This document shows positions 8,901 through 18,300 of a stretch of 34,298 bases of DNA, in pieces (position 1 is the stretch's first letter; every line of letters begins with the position of its first letter). The position numbers and the translations under genes are program-made. Under the pieces are notes generated by a model. That model did not search any database. It worked only from the letters and a program-made list of their open reading frames with translations, and was not told the DNA's origin. Source of the stretch: Bacteroidota bacterium (GTDB lineage Bacteria; Bacteroidota; Bacteroidia; JABDFU01); NCBI GenBank assembly GCA_013286655.1, contig JABDFG010000023.1, forward strand, positions 1 to 34,298, in the 5' to 3' direction.

Positions 8901-10112
8901 ATCCGTACCAGTTACTGTATAAGTGGTGGTGGATGGAGGAGTAACACTAACCGGATTACTCGCCAGGGGGCCGGGAGTCCATACATAGGAAACAGCCCCA
9001 CCTCCGGTGAGTAATGTACTTGATCCTTTGCAAAGGGTATTAATACTGGCGGAAGCAGTAACCGTCGGCAAGTTAAATACCGTAATGGAAACAGTTGCGG
9101 TGTTCGTGCATCCATTGGCATCTGTTCCTGTAACAGTATAAGTCTGATCTGTCCCGGGATTAACAGTAATGGGATTACCTGGACCACCGGGGTTCCAGCT
9201 ATAGGTACTTGCGCCTCTGGCCACAAGTACGGTGCCTACGCCATTACATAAGAAAGAACTGGCAGCTCCTGCACTTACCGTTGGCAAAGGGTTTACAGTT
9301 ACCAGAGCAGTTGTGGTATTCACACATCCATTGGCATCTGTGCCTGTCACGGTATAAGTGGTATTTGAAAGAGGAGTAACAGTGATGGGATTACCTGGAC
9401 CACCGGGGTTCCAGTTATAAGTACTTGCTCCACCTGCTGTTAATACAGTCGGGGTGCCCTTACAAACAGGGTTAGGGTTGGCAGAAGCCGTGATAGTAGG
9501 TAAACTATTTACAGTTATTGCAGTAGTGGACGTGTTTGAACAACCGTGGCTATCCGTTCCGGTTACCGTATACGTTGCGTTTGATAAAGGAGAAACAGTT
9601 ACAGGATTAAGTGTAGATCCGATCGGTGCTCCCCAGCTATAAGTATTTGCACCTCCGGCTGTAAGCACTGTAGGGGAGCCTTTACAGACAGGATTAATGC
9701 TAGGACTAATGCTTACCGTTGGCAGATTATTTACAGTAATGACGACCGTGCTTGTTCCAGTACATAATGTTTGGGAATCATTGATCGTAACCGTATAAGT
9801 GGTCGTAGTTGCAGGGGATACAGTTATAATTCTAACTGTCTGGTTACCGGGGTTCCAGGTGTAGGAAGTAAATACATTTACTCCGGTGCTGCTGGAGGCC
9901 GTCAATGTCGTGCTTTGTCCGGCACAAATTGTGTCTTTACTTGCGGTGGCAGTAGCGGTTAATATGCAACTTGTTGTACTGGTGACGGTATACGTTCCCG
10001 AACCCAAATCAGGCTTGCTCGCTGCTTTTTGGGAAAAGGCAACATTGACGGACGAAAATGCCATTAATAGCACAATCAGACCTTTGGGTATACCGAGTAA
10101 ATTATGTTTCAT
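5967..10112 (-). CDS. Giant T9SS type B cargo protein with Ig-like, SprB and PKD repeats
   Basis: A 1381-aa secreted protein starting at ATG 10112 with a signal peptide (cleavage near AFSQ, residue 28). It is built of repeats in blocks: six Ig-like/PKD-like repeats of 70-80 aa (LPTV...CKG...TYTVTGTDANGC...ITVN, about 50-500), six SprB-type repeats (CFG...GGTGAYTYSWS...AGTYTVSVTDANxC, about 500-950), two further Ig-like repeats, two PKD domains (WKFGDND, WNFNDPSS), and a type B sorting domain (FTPNADGINDLFTF, FNRWGMEIY, GWDGR) ending in QVLR. Each repeat carries two cysteines that could pair. SprB-type repeats are known from the gliding adhesin SprB. The last three modules match the order in the 1006-aa neighbour, so the pair probably arose by duplication and repeat turnover. 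Likely surface or extracellular matrix/adhesion role. Confidence 0.87.
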   Translation of the reverse strand: MKHNLLGIPKGLIVLLMAFSSVNVAFSQKAASKPDLGSGTYTVTSTTSCILTATATASKDTICAGQSTTLTASSSTGVNVFTSYTWNPGNQTVRIITVSPATTTTYTVTINDSQTLCTGTSTVVITVNNLPTVSISPSINPVCKGSPTVLTAGGANTYSWGAPIGSTLNPVTVSPLSNATYTVTGTDSHGCSNTSTTAITVNSLPTITASANPNPVCKGTPTVLTAGGASTYNWNPGGPGNPITVTPLSNTTYTVTGTDANGCVNTTTALVTVNPLPTVSAGAASSFLCNGVGTVLVARGASTYSWNPGGPGNPITVNPGTDQTYTVTGTDANGCTNTATVSITVFNLPTVTASASINTLCKGSSTLLTGGGAVSYVWTPGPLASNPVSVTPPSTTTYTVTGTDSHNCHNTSTVLITVNNLPTIVASATNATFCKGGSTALSATGAGPTGTYLWNPGGLPGSPVTVIPSIATEYTVIGTDANGCTNKDSIAIDVYPLPTLTPTQKNPTCSTSNGSATVKVSGETNVKGFSSFIYNWSNGVNISTSSPKDSIIGITAGNYTVTVTDGNGCIGTTSYTLTTTPAVKDSLVINPATCGVLNGSISSIPSGGTGTFTYKWSNNGISQSINGLAAGGYTVTVTDQKGCTNVSAGVINNAGAATVKVSSPTNVMCFGSSTGADSILSVSGGTGAYTYSWSNGASGVTKVTGLPAGTYTVSVTDANHCLGFSTVTISQPTVLSPSTSFGNVNCFGGSTGTANVSVKGGTGAYTYSWSSGQSGVTGVTGLPAGIYTVSVTDANNCPASATVTINQPTAALALTPTSTNIKCFGNASGSAGAGAAGGTPNYSYAWSNLSSNASINNLVAATYTVTVTDANACSATTTILLTQPAAITPSIFATTQASCGGSNGSATASAGGGTSPYQYSWPSSVSQTDSTANGLSAGNYTVTVTDANSCTMTTSATITDKGAATLSVAGGQTICIGQTASLSATLSGGTNPFTYSWSGGLTGSNPTANPIVTTTYSISVVDALGCSTSMQTVTVIVNPPLTLSASSSSTGICNGANATLTASGIGGNGGPYTYSWAPGGNTGSQITVSPNGNVTYTVTVNDNCGTPVSTAVQSITVNPLPTVSFSSDINQGCGPSCVNFTGSPSAAGSSAKWKFGDNDSSSASSPQHCYNNAGAYTVSFTYVDVNGCSATSTVNNMININAKPKATFTYDPAPVVIEGNAVNFNNTTTGASSYYWNFNDPSSGSDNTSTLTSPTHTFKDSGKYCVILVAINNNCLDTTPMCLEVHEPCKLSDSIPNVFTPNADGINDLFTFKTSGLAQIKCTLFNRWGMEIYEYNAVHSGWDGRTFSDNIAPTGTYFYVLDATCNDGSKKEGHGYIQVLR
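9169..9414. repeat. 30-bp perfect direct repeat inside the giant cargo gene
   Basis: Bases 9169-9198 and 9385-9414 are identical over 30 bp (they begin ATGGGATTACC and end GGGGTTCCAG), 216 bases apart, which is one Ig-like repeat unit (72 codons). The identity at DNA level shows recent duplication or gene conversion between neighbouring units and gives a site for unit gain or loss. Confidence 0.85.
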
Positions 10113-10261
10113 GGTTCTGGTTTTCAGTTTTAAACGCTTTTCAAGACCGAAAGGTTACGTTTTAATTACACTATTAGTAATTACGAAAAAAACCTTCTTT
10201 CGGATTCGCAGATTTTGACTAAAATTAGGTTAAATTAACGGAAATAGCAAATAAAACAGGC

Positions 10262-11272
10262 TTAGTTTGTTTCCAGAATTTTAAACAATTCGTCCAGTTT
10301 GGGTGTAAGAATGATTTCGGTTCTTCTGTTTTTTCTGCGTGCCTCAGGAGTATTAGAAGCATCTATTGGAAAATATTCCCCTCTGCCAGCCGCCGTTAAT
10401 CGTTTTGGGTCCACTTCCTTATTGGAAGTCAGGATCTTAATGATGGAAGTAGCACGCAGCGCACTCAGGTCCCAGTTGTCTTTTATGTTCCCTGAGCCTT
10501 TCATCGGAACATTATCGGTATGACCTTCTACCATAACATTGATGTCCTGGTTTTGCTCCAGGACACTGGCCAGTTTCTTTAAGGCTTCCACACCTTTTGC
10601 CTCTACATTGATTTTCCCGGAGGCAAAAAGTAAGCTTTCATCAAGAGATACGTATACCTTACCATTTTTCTGAGTAATGGTAAGTCCCTTGTTCTCAAAT
10701 CCAAGTAAGGCATCACTTACTTTTTTCTTCAGGGTATTAACGGCTTCATCCTTTTTTCTCAGGATGTCCTGCATTTCAGCGATCTTTTGTTCACGTTGTA
10801 ACAGGGTTGCTTTCAACAGTTCCAGGTTTTGCTGTTTACGGTTGAGGCTGTCATCCATTCGTTTCAGCTGATCCTGTTTTTTCAATAGAGACTCCTGGGT
10901 AGCTGACAACTCAGTCGAAATTTTCTTTGTATCATTGATGTTTACTTCCATCATTTTGTTGTACTTATCCAGCAATTGTTCATTCACTCCATTCAGTTTG
11001 TAATATTTGCTGGCCATCATTCGGTAATCGTTTCCTGTAAGTGCCGTATCTTTTTGCAAGATGCCCAGTTTTTCCTGAGCATCGTTCCATTGAGTTTTTA
11101 GTTCCTTATTCTGGGTTTCGATGTCCTGTCCCTTTGTTTTTAAGGCAGAAAGTTCGTCTTCGCAGCTTTTACGTTTGGCTTGTTCTTCTTCCATTTTGCG
11201 CTGTGGAACGCAGGAAATAAAGACAGTTAGAAGGGTAATCAGGCCGAAGGAAAGAATTTTATTTGTTTGCAT
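10262..11272 (-). CDS. OmpA-family lipoprotein with long coiled coil
   Basis: A 336-aa protein. A lipoprotein signal ends in the lipobox TVFISC with C21 as the lipidated residue. Residues about 25-195 are rich in K, E, Q and heptad-like (EEEQAKRKSCEDELSALK; RKQQNLELLKATLLQREQ), a probable coiled coil. About 205-325 form an OmpA-like peptidoglycan-binding domain (VEGHTDNVPM, LSALRATSIIKIL, GRGEYFPI, RRKNRRTEI). It would be anchored in the outer membrane and bind peptidoglycan from the periplasm. Bacteroidetes have many such OmpA/MotB-like proteins, and some belong to T9SS or gliding machinery, but this one is not recognisably GldL/M or PorE. It precedes the two T9SS cargo genes in the same direction with a 149-base gap, so a shared role in surface assembly is possible but not shown. 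Confidence 0.87.
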   Translation of the reverse strand: MQTNKILSFGLITLLTVFISCVPQRKMEEEQAKRKSCEDELSALKTKGQDIETQNKELKTQWNDAQEKLGILQKDTALTGNDYRMMASKYYKLNGVNEQLLDKYNKMMEVNINDTKKISTELSATQESLLKKQDQLKRMDDSLNRKQQNLELLKATLLQREQKIAEMQDILRKKDEAVNTLKKKVSDALLGFENKGLTITQKNGKVYVSLDESLLFASGKINVEAKGVEALKKLASVLEQNQDINVMVEGHTDNVPMKGSGNIKDNWDLSALRATSIIKILTSNKEVDPKRLTAAGRGEYFPIDASNTPEARRKNRRTEIILTPKLDELFKILETN

Positions 11273-11398
11273 GCGAGTCGTGTTTTTGACCCTACAATAG
11301 TAAGAATCTTAACAGGCTTTAGTTGATAAGATTGAAACATTTATCCACATTTTGCGTTTAATAACTATACCTTAGAAAATAACCAAAACCCTGAGACT

Positions 11399-12115
11399 AT
11401 GCTAAGTAAGAATTGGTTAACGGAAAAACATATTGATTTCGAGTATAAAAAGTATGTGTTATTAGCGTATTTAAAAGAAGTACATGATAAGTTTGAAGCC
11501 AATTATCTTTATCCTTCTCTGTCCGAATTGATAGCGCATTACCGGCAGATCTTATCTATAAAAGAAAATAAGCAAAATCTAAAAGATGCCTTTCCGCAGC
11601 GATTGCAGAAGCTGGACATGGAGCGTCTTATACTGAGTTATGAAAAAATTATGGAAGATGATGCACTGATGGCTGAACTGGAAACAATCATTGATTTTTC
11701 GATTCCCCAATTTAAACTGCAGCTTTCAGAAGGGAAAAAGATCTATGATTTTGTGGAGGGAAATTTAAGTATTTATCCGATTGGGGTAATGCCCCTGTAT
11801 CCGGAACAAGGATATATGTTTATTAAAAACGGGAATGCCGATACGGCAGTTTACGAATACCAGATAACGATTTTTGAACAACCGGATGAAAAGTACCGCG
11901 GTATTCATACAACATATGTGAGATCCTATGGCAAAAGTTTCACAAATACCTATGAATTTATCAAAATCGACCTGATTCGGGGAAATCAAAAACTGCCCAA
12001 TCCTGCCACTTTCGTCATTGAGAGTGAGTTAACACTACCTATGGAGCAAACCTTGCTTCCGATTGCAAAAAGAGCCCTGGTAAAAAATACTTTTTTTTGC
12101 AAATACGAGCTATAA
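11399..12115 (+). CDS. Conserved hypothetical protein upstream of metK
   Basis: A 238-aa protein that I do not recognise. It has no signal peptide or membrane segment. The first half is helical and charged (KNWLTEKHIDFEYKKYVLLA; a stretch with LQKLDMERLILSYEKIMEDD). The second half looks beta-rich (GVMPLYPEQGYMFIKNGN, VYEYQITIFE, IHTTYVRSYG), as in a compact alpha/beta cytoplasmic protein. It starts at ATG 11399. It ends 36 bases before the metK start codon on the same strand, and its last codons contain the likely metK promoter, so metK has its own start signal although read-through is possible. The length and normal base usage support a real gene. Confidence 0.75.
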   Translation: MLSKNWLTEKHIDFEYKKYVLLAYLKEVHDKFEANYLYPSLSELIAHYRQILSIKENKQNLKDAFPQRLQKLDMERLILSYEKIMEDDALMAELETIIDFSIPQFKLQLSEGKKIYDFVEGNLSIYPIGVMPLYPEQGYMFIKNGNADTAVYEYQITIFEQPDEKYRGIHTTYVRSYGKSFTNTYEFIKIDLIRGNQKLPNPATFVIESELTLPMEQTLLPIAKRALVKNTFFCKYEL

Positions 12116-12126
12116 TTGTACTTTAG
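12096..12126 (+). promoter_or_regulatory. Bacteroidetes-type promoter for metK
   Basis: TTTG (12096-12099), 19 bases, then TACTTTAG (12119-12126), one mismatch to the -7 pattern TAnnTTTG. Initiation near 12133 would give a leader of about 20 bases, too short for a SAM riboswitch. The -33 box sits inside the end of the preceding gene. Confidence 0.45.
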
Positions 12127-12151
12127 CGGCCTAAACATAAACCTTCTACGT

Positions 12152-13435
12152 ATGTCCTATTTATTTACTTCAGAATCAGTGTCCGAGGGACATCCTGATA
12201 AAGTAGCTGATCAGATTTCGGATGCAATTATTGATGCTTTTTTAACGTATGATTCCAACGCAAAGGTAGCTTGTGAAACATTTGTAACAACCGGCCTCGT
12301 TGTCATCGGCGGAGAAATAAAAAGTAATGAAACAGCCAAGGCCAAGGTGGATGTGCAAAAGATTGCGCGTGAAGTAATCGCGCGGATAGGATATACCAAA
12401 TCGGAATACCAGTTTGATGCCGTTTCTTGCGGAGTTATCAATGTATTACATGAGCAATCCTCCGATATAAATCAGGGGGTTGAGCGTACGAAGGAAGAAG
12501 AACAAGGTGCCGGTGACCAGGGAATGATGTTTGGGTATGCCTGTCGGGAAACAGACAATTATATGCCGCTTCCGTTGGAGCTTTCTCATTTATTATTGCG
12601 GGAACTGGCAGTTATACGCAGAGAAGGAAAAAAAATGAAATACCTGCGTCCGGATGCTAAATCACAAGTGACGATTCAATACAGCGATAAAGGAAAGCCC
12701 GAAAAAATTGAAACCATTGTTCTTTCTACACAACACGATGATTTTGCAAGCGAAAAAGAAATGCAGGCAAAGATCCAGGAAGATGTAGTGAATATTCTGA
12801 TCCCCAGGATTAAAAAACTATTGCCTTCAAGAGTTAAAAAATTGTTTACGGACGATATCAAATATTTTGTGAACCCTACTGGTAAATTTGTGATCGGTGG
12901 ACCACACGGAGACACCGGTTTAACAGGTCGTAAGATCATTGTGGATACCTATGGGGGGCGTGGAGCTCATGGAGGCGGAGCTTTCTCCGGAAAGGATTCC
13001 TCTAAGGTTGACCGTTCAGCTGCTTATGCAACCCGTCATATTGCCAAGAATCTGGTTGGTGCCGGTGTATGCGATGAAGTATTGGTCCAGGTGGCTTACG
13101 CAATTGGTGTTGCGCAGCCTGTAGGTCTGTATGTAAATACCTATGGAACCTGCAAAGCCCGTGACAAGGAAGGCAGAAAGCTGAGTGACGGAGAAATAGC
13201 TGCTCATGTTTCTAAACTAGTGGACATGCGTCCAAGCGCAATAGTTAAACGTTTTGGTTTAAAAAACCCTATTTATTCGGAGACCGCTTCTTATGGCCAC
13301 ATGGGACGTACACCTGGCATCAAGGAAGTAAACGGAAAAAAATACGAAACATTCGGATGGGAGAAACTGGACCTGGTAAATACTTTTAGTAAAGATTTTG
13401 CCGTGGAAAGTAAGACCGAAGCTGTCGAAGCTTAA
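12152..13435 (+). CDS. metK: S-adenosylmethionine synthase (methionine adenosyltransferase)
   Basis: A 427-aa cytosolic enzyme that makes S-adenosylmethionine from methionine and ATP. Visible signatures: [20 protein letters not shown] near residues 11-30 (ATP/metal site), [12 protein letters not shown] near 118, [12 protein letters not shown] near 250, and [20 protein letters not shown] near 273-292 (the usual KDPTKVDRS reads KDSSKVDRS). It is longer than the E. coli enzyme (384 aa), as is usual in Bacteroidetes. I placed the start at ATG 12152 because it gives the family N-terminus [17 protein letters not shown]; the frame stays open upstream but those codons are non-homologous. It converges on hflX, and their stop codons share bases 13432-13435. 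Confidence 0.97.
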   Translation: MSYLFTSESVSEGHPDKVADQISDAIIDAFLTYDSNAKVACETFVTTGLVVIGGEIKSNETAKAKVDVQKIAREVIARIGYTKSEYQFDAVSCGVINVLHEQSSDINQGVERTKEEEQGAGDQGMMFGYACRETDNYMPLPLELSHLLLRELAVIRREGKKMKYLRPDAKSQVTIQYSDKGKPEKIETIVLSTQHDDFASEKEMQAKIQEDVVNILIPRIKKLLPSRVKKLFTDDIKYFVNPTGKFVIGGPHGDTGLTGRKIIVDTYGGRGAHGGGAFSGKDSSKVDRSAAYATRHIAKNLVGAGVCDEVLVQVAYAIGVAQPVGLYVNTYGTCKARDKEGRKLSDGEIAAHVSKLVDMRPSAIVKRFGLKNPIYSETASYGHMGRTPGIKEVNGKKYETFGWEKLDLVNTFSKDFAVESKTEAVEA

Positions 13436-14646
13436 TAAAGCAGGTTATTATAGGGGTAGCGTTTACCGTGCATTTCTTTTACCATACTGTAAAGAAGGTC
13501 CTTGAACCTATCCACATTTTGTTTATCGGCCGCTGAAATAAAAACACAGGGACCTGGAATTTTTCCCATCCAGGTTTTTTCAAGTTGTTCCAGACTGAGA
13601 TTTCTTTTGGTCGCCGGCGTTAAATCATCCGCTTCTTTTTCTTCGTAAGTGTAGGCATCTATTTTATTGAAAACCAAAATGGTTGTTTTATCATGTGCTT
13701 TTATATCCGTCAGGGTTTGATTGACCACATTGATCTGGTCTTCGAAATTCGGATGTGAGATGTCGACTACATGAAGTAGAATATCGGCTTCCCGCACTTC
13801 ATCAAGCGTCGATTTGAAAGATTCAATTAAGTGAGTAGGAAGTTTACGGATGAACCCGACCGTGTCAGACAATAAAAATGGAATGTTATCGATCACCACT
13901 TTTCGGACGGTAGTGTCCAATGTGGCGAACAATTTATTTTCGGCAAAAACATCTGATTTGCTGAGCATATTCATGATCGTCGATTTGCCCACATTGGTAT
14001 AGCCTACCAGGGCAACCCGGATCAGTTCCCCCCTGTTTTTTCGCTGGGAGGCCATCTGCCGGTCTATTTTTTGGAGATCCTCTTTTAAGAGGGAGATCCT
14101 GTCGCGAACAATACGGCGGTCTGTTTCAATTTCTTTTTCTCCTGGGCCACGCATACCGATCCCTCCCCGCTGACGTTCCAGGTGGGTCCACATCCCCGCC
14201 AAGCGGGGAAGCAGGTATTGGTATTGGGCAAGCTCAACCTGAGTTTGGGCATGCGCTGTTTTTGCACGTGCAGCGAAGATGTCGAGAATAAGATTCGTAC
14301 GGTCCAATACTTTTTTGCCCAGTTCTTTTTCCAGGTTGCGGATCTGAGAGGGGCTTAGCTCATCATCAAAGATGAGCAGTCGGATTTCATTTTCGTCCAC
14401 ATACTTTTTAATTTCCATTACTTTTCCGGATCCGACAAAGGTCCGGATATCCGGTTTCTCGAGTCTTTGCACAAAGCGTTTTTTTGTAATAACCCCCGCC
14501 GTACTAGCCAGAAATTCCAATTCGTCCAGGTCATCTTTCACCTCCTGTTCGTCTTGCTGCCGGCTCATGATTCCCACCAAAATAGCTGTTTCCGGTTCTT
14601 TGGCAGTATCCAGGATTTGTTTCCTCCGGCTTAGGTTCGCTCGCAT
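13432..14646 (-). CDS. hflX: GTPase HflX
   Basis: A 404-aa ribosome-associated GTPase that in other bacteria splits stalled or idle ribosomes. The N-terminal HflX domain (about 25-190) includes [31 protein letters not shown] and the glycine-rich [19 protein letters not shown]. The G domain follows: G1 GYTNVGKST near 213-221, G3 DTVGF near 260, G4 NKID near 330. The start ATG 14646 gives the natural N-terminus [10 protein letters not shown]. The frame is open for 68 more codons upstream, but that part is the other-frame reading of the cytochrome gene and has no HflX similarity. It begins 8 bases after the cytochrome c stop, so the two are probably one transcript. Its TAA overlaps the metK TAA on the other strand. 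Confidence 0.95.
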   Translation of the reverse strand: MRANLSRRKQILDTAKEPETAILVGIMSRQQDEQEVKDDLDELEFLASTAGVITKKRFVQRLEKPDIRTFVGSGKVMEIKKYVDENEIRLLIFDDELSPSQIRNLEKELGKKVLDRTNLILDIFAARAKTAHAQTQVELAQYQYLLPRLAGMWTHLERQRGGIGMRGPGEKEIETDRRIVRDRISLLKEDLQKIDRQMASQRKNRGELIRVALVGYTNVGKSTIMNMLSKSDVFAENKLFATLDTTVRKVVIDNIPFLLSDTVGFIRKLPTHLIESFKSTLDEVREADILLHVVDISHPNFEDQINVVNQTLTDIKAHDKTTILVFNKIDAYTYEEKEADDLTPATKRNLSLEQLEKTWMGKIPGPCVFISAADKQNVDRFKDLLYSMVKEMHGKRYPYNNLLY

Positions 14647-14654
14647 ATAAACCT

Positions 14655-15254
14655 CTATTTGCGGAGTGCTTTGATGTACTGACCAACGGCTTGAACTTGC
14701 TGCTCGTCCAATTGACTGCCGAAGGATGGCATACTGCCTTTTCCGGTTTTGATCATTTCGAAGAGCGCTGCATCGTCGAGTTGCGACAGCGAGAGGTCGG
14801 TGGCACTCATGATTCCCGCTTTTCCATCTTCTCCATGGCACTTTGTGCAATAGGCCGTGTAAAGTTCTTTGCCATCATTTTTAGCTATTGGTTCCTTACT
14901 TGCACTGATCAGTTTTTTATGACTGGCTTCGGCCAGTCCATATGCTGCGAGAATCAGGAGCAATGAAATGGAAGCGAGGGCCTTATTGGATTTTTTAAAT
15001 CCAACGATGGCCAAAGGAATGGAAATCAATACAGCAATGATCTTGATGATCATCAAATTGTTGATCTCCGGTAATTGGACCAGCAGATAGATTCCTGTAC
15101 CCAGGAACAGGAGACTAATAATCATTTCCGGAATGCGGAAAATTTTAGTGAATCGGGCCAGTTGCTCTTTTTTGTTCGTTAGCAGCAAAAGTGTTTTTAC
15201 TAAGTAAATGAGCAGGAACAGCAGAACAACAATTACGTGGAAGTTTTTTATCAT
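14655..15254 (-). CDS. SirB-like membrane domain fused to cytochrome c
   Basis: A 199-aa membrane protein. Residues 1-110 hold four hydrophobic segments (about 5-25, 42-60, 66-86, 92-110) resembling the SirB family. After a short linker, residues about 127-198 form a class I-type cytochrome c domain with the haem motif CTKCH (C136, C139, H140) and a likely distal ligand M175 in GSMPSF. The haem domain should face the periplasm and act in electron transfer. It starts at ATG 15254, about 80 bases from the divergent amidohydrolase gene. The 8-base spacing to hflX suggests an operon. Confidence 0.88.
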   Translation of the reverse strand: MIKNFHVIVVLLFLLIYLVKTLLLLTNKKEQLARFTKIFRIPEMIISLLFLGTGIYLLVQLPEINNLMIIKIIAVLISIPLAIVGFKKSNKALASISLLLILAAYGLAEASHKKLISASKEPIAKNDGKELYTAYCTKCHGEDGKAGIMSATDLSLSQLDDAALFEMIKTGKGSMPSFGSQLDEQQVQAVGQYIKALRK

Positions 15255-15333
15255 GGATTTGTTTTTTTACAAAGTAAAGATAAATACTTATTTAAGAAAC
15301 CTGTGTATTTTAGCATTTCGTAAATTTCATCGG

Positions 15334-18300
15334 ATGATAGGATTAAGACAAGTTATACTTTTTTTTACCGCTACCTGCTTTTTTCAGCTTCTTATTCTAG
15401 CCCAGGAAACATTTCCCGTCAATGGAGTATTTAATAAAAACCATAATTATTATGCGTTTACCCATGCCAGGATATACCGTGATTATGAGACAGTCCTTGA
15501 CGACGGGACTTTACTGATACGAGATGGGATGATTGTGGAAGTGGGGGAAAAAGTGAGTGTTCCCAAAGGGACAGTAGTTTTCGATTTAAAGGGAAAAGAC
15601 ATTTATCCTTCTCTGATCGATATGTATACGAATTATGGGATTCCGGAAGTTAAAAAGATGCCAAAGCCAATTTCTCCGCAATACGAAACGACGACGAAAG
15701 GAGCTTACGATTGGAACCAGGCCATAAAATCCGAATTTAATGCAGTAAGTGTTTTTACCATTGACCGGAAAGCGGCGGATGAATACCTGAAAATGGGATT
15801 CGGAACGGTATTGGCTTTCCAAAAAGATGGGATCGCGCGTGGCTCTGCCGTAGTAGTTTCTTTAGGGGAAACCAGGGAAAATGAGGTTGTATTGGCAGAC
15901 AAGGCAGCGGCTTGTTATTCGTTTGATAAGGGAAGTTCCTACCAGGAATACCCGACTTCCCTGATGGGCGCAATTGCGTTATTGCGCCAGACCTACCTGG
16001 ATGGACTATGGTATAAAAACAATCAGAAAAAAACGGAGTACAATGCTTCTTTACTGGCCTGGAATAATTTACAGGCATTGCCTCAGATCTTTGAGGTAAG
16101 CGATAAGCTTTCCGCGCTGCGCGCTGCTAAGATCGGAAAAGAGTTTAGTATAGATTACATTATCAAAGGAATTGGCGATGAGTATCAACGCTTAGAAGAT
16201 ATAAAAGAGAGCAATTGCCGTTTCATCCTGCCACTTAATTTTCCAAATGTATATGATGTGGAAGATCCATATGATGCGATGAATGTTTCCCTGGCGGAAA
16301 TGAAACATTGGGAAATGGCTCCTGCCAACCCGGCCTTTTTTGAAAAGAAAGCCATCCCATTTGCCCTGACAACTGCGGATCTCAAGGATAAAAACGATTT
16401 TTGGAAAAATCTCAGAAAAGCTATTGAATATGGATTATCTGAAAAACAAGCATTAAAATCGCTGACGGTCATACCGGCCCGGTTGTTGGGTATCCAGGAA
16501 AAGGTCGGGCGCATAAAAAAAGGGATGCTGGCAAATTTTATAATTACTTCCGGTAACCTGTTTGATGCAAAAACTAAAATTTATGAAAACTGGGTGCAGG
16601 GTAACCGGCATGTTATTAATGAGGATGCTATTCCTGATCTGAATGGTAATTACGATCTGAAAATCGGGACCGATCGGCAGTACGTTTTAAAAATTACAGG
16701 AGAACCAGTTCAGTTAAAAGGAATAATAGTAGCGGGCACTGACACTGCTAAGATTAGTGCAGGCGTAAAGATTGAAAACAGGTCAATCGTTATCACCTAT
16801 TTATCTCCTTTGGGAAAAGAGTCCGTTCGCCTAAGCGGACTTATTACGGAAAAAGAAGGAAAGCCCTTCTTTAATGGAAGGGGAGTGTTAAATTCCGGCG
16901 AATGGGTAGACTGGGTGGCCATTTATAAATCTGATTTGAACGAACCGCTTAAAAAAGATAGTGTTGGAAAAGAAAAACCTGTAATCGGAGAGGTTTATTA
17001 TCCTTTTTGTGCATATGGAGAACCTGAAGGAAGCAAATCCCTCTGGAAACGTTATAAAGAACGTCAGCATGCAATCCTGATCAAAAATGTTACGGTATGG
17101 ACCAATGATTCGGCGGGAGTATTGAAAAACAGGGATGTATACATCAACGAAGGCCGGATCGTCGCAATCGATCATGCAATTAAACCTCTGAAAACTGCTT
17201 TTGCTGTTGAAATTGATGGGACAGGTAAACACCTGACCGCAGGAATTATTGACGAACATTCACACATTGCTATATCAGGCGATATAAACGAAGCTTCTCA
17301 TGCCATAACTGCTGAAGTCCGGATCGGAGACGTAATTGATTGCGAGGACATTAATATATACCGGCAGCTGGCTTCAGGAGTAACATCCTGCCAGTTACTG
17401 CATGGTTCTGCTAATCCGATCGGAGGACAATCAGCTTTGATCAAACTGCGTTGGGGACAATCTCCGGAAGCCATGAAAATTGAGCACGCAGATGGATTCA
17501 TTAAATTTGCACTGGGAGAAAATGTCAAGCAAAGTAATGCCGGAGATAATTACGTCATCCGTTTTCCACAAACCCGTATGGGAACGGAACAAGTTTATTA
17601 CGATGCGTTTACCCGGGCTAAAGAATATCAGACATCCTGGAAAATATATCAAGGGCTCTCTAAAAAAGAAAAAACGGAACAGCCCGCCCCAAGGAGAAAT
17701 CTGGGATTGGAGGCCTTGGTTGAAATACTCAACAAGCAACGGTTTATTACCTGTCATTCTTATGTTCAATCCGAGCTAAATATGCTGATGCATGTTTCAG
17801 ACTCCATGGGCTTTAAGATCAATACATTCACACATATTTTGGAAGGATATAAAGTGGCGGATAAAATAAAGGCGCATGGTATAGGAGCTTCTACTTTTGC
17901 CGATTGGTGGGCTTACAAAGTGGAAGTGAAAGATGCCATCCCTTATAATGCTGCTTTACTCACTAAAATGGGAATAGTTACTGCGGTTAACTCAGATGAT
18001 CCTGAAATGGGCCGGAGACTCAATCAGGAAGCTGCAAAATCCATAAAATACGGAGGATTAACAGAAGAAGAAGCCCTGAAGCTATGTACCCTGAATCCTG
18101 CTAAGTTGCTTCACCTGGATAAAAAAATTGGCAGGGTTATCGTTGGTTCGGATGCAGATGTGGTGTTGTGGTCTGATAATCCTTTATCGGTGAATGCAAA
18201 AGCCGAGAAAACAATCATCGACGGTTTGATCTATTATGACCGTGACAAAGACAAAAAAATGCAGGAAGACATACAAAAGGAACGTGCGAGGCTGATTCAG

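Noticed and set aside
2912-10112. Many plus-strand ORFs inside the two cargo genes
   Set aside because: They are antisense shadows of repeat-rich coding DNA without start sites or recognisable domains.
12116-12151. Upstream start for MetK
   Set aside because: The added residues are translated promoter/leader and the conserved N-terminus starts at 12152.
12100-12151. SAM riboswitch ahead of metK
   Set aside because: The space is too short and no conserved stem pattern is present.
14647-14850. 68-codon N-terminal extension of HflX
   Set aside because: It is the other-frame reading of the cytochrome c gene, lacks HflX similarity, and the natural N-terminus begins at ATG 14646.
15208-15333. 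42-codon extension of the double amidohydrolase
   Set aside because: It covers the divergent cytochrome gene start and would bury the signal peptide that begins at ATG 15334.
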